Assembly: GCF_009797025.1 (NCBI RefSeq)
Contig: NZ_CP047027.1
Span: forward strand, 4,836,001-4,900,000
DNA: 64,000 nt
Direction of reading: 5' to 3'
Origin: Cellulophaga sp. L1A9
GTDB taxonomy: Bacteria; Bacteroidota; Bacteroidia; Flavobacteriales; Flavobacteriaceae
Part shown: piece by piece, positions 63,076 through 64,000 of the stretch
Layout: each line of letters starts with the position of its first letter
Numbering within the stretch: position 1 is the stretch's first letter
The notes under the pieces: model-generated
What the model saw: the letters and a program-made list of their open reading frames with translations, nothing else
What the model was told of the DNA's origin: nothing
Databases searched by the model: none
Translations under genes and position numbers: made by a program

Positions 63076-63774
63076 ATGAAACAAATATTAATCATAGAAG
63101 ACGATCCAGAAATAATCAAATTGTTAGAAATACACCTAACTGATTTGATATATACCACAGCAAAAGCTATGGATGGAAAAGTTGGTTTAGAAATGGCTTT
63201 AGACAATTCTTATGATTTAATACTTCTAGATCTAACGCTACCAACTATGGATGGTATTGAAATTTGCAAAAAAATAAGAAGCCAAAAAAATACGCCTATT
63301 ATTATGCTAACCGCTAAATCTGAAGAAATAGATCGTGTTTTAGGATTGGAGATTGGAGCAGATGATTATATCACCAAACCCTTTAGCATTCGTGAGCTTT
63401 TAGCTAGAGTCAAAGCAGTTTTACGCAGAACAGATATAAAACCTATTCCTCAAAAAGATTCTTCCTCTATTTATGCGGAAGGACTCAGTATCGATATAGA
63501 TAAACGAAAAGTGATCTTAAATGATAAAAAAATTGAGCTTTCCCCGAAAGAATTTGAACTTCTAGTGTTAATGGCTTCTAATCCTGGCAGAAATTACACA
63601 AGAACAGATTTACTAAACATGATTTGGGGATACAATTTTGAGGGGTACGAGCATACTGTAAACTCTCACATTAATAGATTAAGAGCCAAAATTGAATCTG
63701 ATATGGCAAACCCCTCTTTTATTCTTACTACTTGGGGAGTTGGTTACAAATTCAATGAAGATATACTTGCATGA
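63076..63774 (+). CDS. OmpR-family response regulator
   Basis: The 232-residue regulator has a receiver (acidic residues in IIEDDPE, phospho-acceptor in LILLDLTLPTMDG, Lys in YITKPFSI) and a winged-helix Trans_reg_C domain (about 130-228; ELSPKEFELLVLMASNPGRNYTRTDLL and GVGYKF). It overlaps the next gene, a sensor kinase, by 4 bp (ATGA), forming a two-component pair. Confidence 0.94.
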   Translation: MKQILIIEDDPEIIKLLEIHLTDLIYTTAKAMDGKVGLEMALDNSYDLILLDLTLPTMDGIEICKKIRSQKNTPIIMLTAKSEEIDRVLGLEIGADDYITKPFSIRELLARVKAVLRRTDIKPIPQKDSSSIYAEGLSIDIDKRKVILNDKKIELSPKEFELLVLMASNPGRNYTRTDLLNMIWGYNFEGYEHTVNSHINRLRAKIESDMANPSFILTTWGVGYKFNEDILA

Positions 63775-64000
63775 AAAAAAACGAAAAAACGCTTACTCCT
63801 AAATTGATAAAAAAACTATGGCTAGCCTTTGTTTTAATTATTGTTTTAATGGGCGCTTCTTACATTATTATTACAGCTTATTTAGCGAATAAATATAATG
63901 AAGAAACTACCCAACGCATAAATGCCAATACGGCAAATCATGTAATCAATGAAAAATTCCAGAAGGAATCTCCCTTTTTAGAAGACGGTAGTGTTAACAA
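63771..64000 (+). CDS. sensor histidine kinase, 5' part only
   Basis: The frame starts at the ATG overlapping the regulator stop and runs off the window after about 76 codons. It encodes a basic N-terminus and a transmembrane segment (residues about 16-39; KLWLAFVLIIVLMGASYIII), then the start of an extracytoplasmic domain. The position after an OmpR-type regulator makes a HAMP-type sensor kinase the natural reading, but the kinase domain is outside the window. Confidence 0.8.
   Translation, partial: MKKNEKTLTPKLIKKLWLAFVLIIVLMGASYIIITAYLANKYNEETTQRINANTANHVINEKFQKESPFLEDGSVN

Noticed and set aside
1..64000. tRNA, rRNA, CRISPR arrays, insertion sequences, prophage
   Set aside because: Looked for cloverleaf-type palindromes, regularly spaced repeats, transposase motifs and phage genes; none were found.

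Overview
The window looks like chromosomal DNA of a marine or soil Flavobacteriaceae species (phylum Bacteroidota, Cellulophaga/Maribacter/Zobellia-like). The DNA is AT-rich. The primary sigma factor is the short 287-residue Bacteroidota type, many exported proteins carry lipoprotein signals, and several promoters match the Bacteroidota -7 box TANNTTTG. No rRNA, tRNA, CRISPR array, phage or intact insertion sequence was seen. Both ends cut genes: an M3 peptidase at the left and a histidine kinase at the right.

Layout. 0-4 kb: M3 dipeptidase, then an overlapping egtB-egtD pair for ergothioneine-type thiol histidine synthesis. 4-9.1 kb: a decayed outer-membrane-receptor remnant, then a TetR-controlled five-gene operon (TetR, nitroreductase, alkenal/MDR reductase, iron alcohol dehydrogenase, DJ-1/PfpI lipoprotein) that reads as an electrophile and aldehyde detoxification unit with a perfect palindromic operator inside its promoter. 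9.3-13.2 kb: rluE-like pseudouridine synthase, DUF1080 lipoprotein, EamA transporter, J-domain/KTSC protein, SlyD-like isomerase. 13.3-17.7 kb: an exported-protein operon (EF-hand, YHYH, MORN/YwqK, SCO) divergent from a LytS/LytTR two-component pair, with three direct repeats at an exact 21-bp period between them. 17.8-26 kb: nucleic-acid enzymes (two helicases, RlmF, RecQ, cold-shock protein) and an LpxD-type acyltransferase. 26-30.4 kb: an IorA/IorB-type molybdenum hydroxylase with XdhC and MocA maturation factors. 30.5-37.2 kb: vWA and OmpA lipoproteins, a peptidoglycan-directed trio (M14 peptidase, amidase, 3D protein) and a serine hydrolase. 37.2-44 kb: a single-domain DEAD-like protein flanked by two copies of a putative small RNA, menB, a glycosyltransferase, a second helicase paralogue, rpoD, and two tiny unannotated paralogous peptides. 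44-53.4 kb: a six-gene operon (hybrid kinase, response regulator, HEAT-repeat membrane protein, processive GT2, LtaS-like phosphotransferase with TPR tail, YaiO outer-membrane barrel) that looks like a regulated synthase-dependent polysaccharide system. 53.7-64 kb: thioesterase, cysE-cysM, corA, truA, a paired M16 protease locus and an OmpR-type two-component system.

Most novel signal. Three intergenic regions (37207-37239, 38064-38096, and 43970-44002 on the minus strand) carry the same 33-bp element: two copies of TTSACMACAATW exactly 21 bp apart, the geometry typical of LytTR-family operators. The first two each precede a roughly 100-nt terminator-ended transcript candidate sharing a nearly identical 31-nt block. 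The third precedes two tandem 32-33-residue peptides that are paralogous to each other. This suggests an undescribed small-RNA/small-peptide regulon. All functional statements rest on motif reading by eye; no database search or computation was run.
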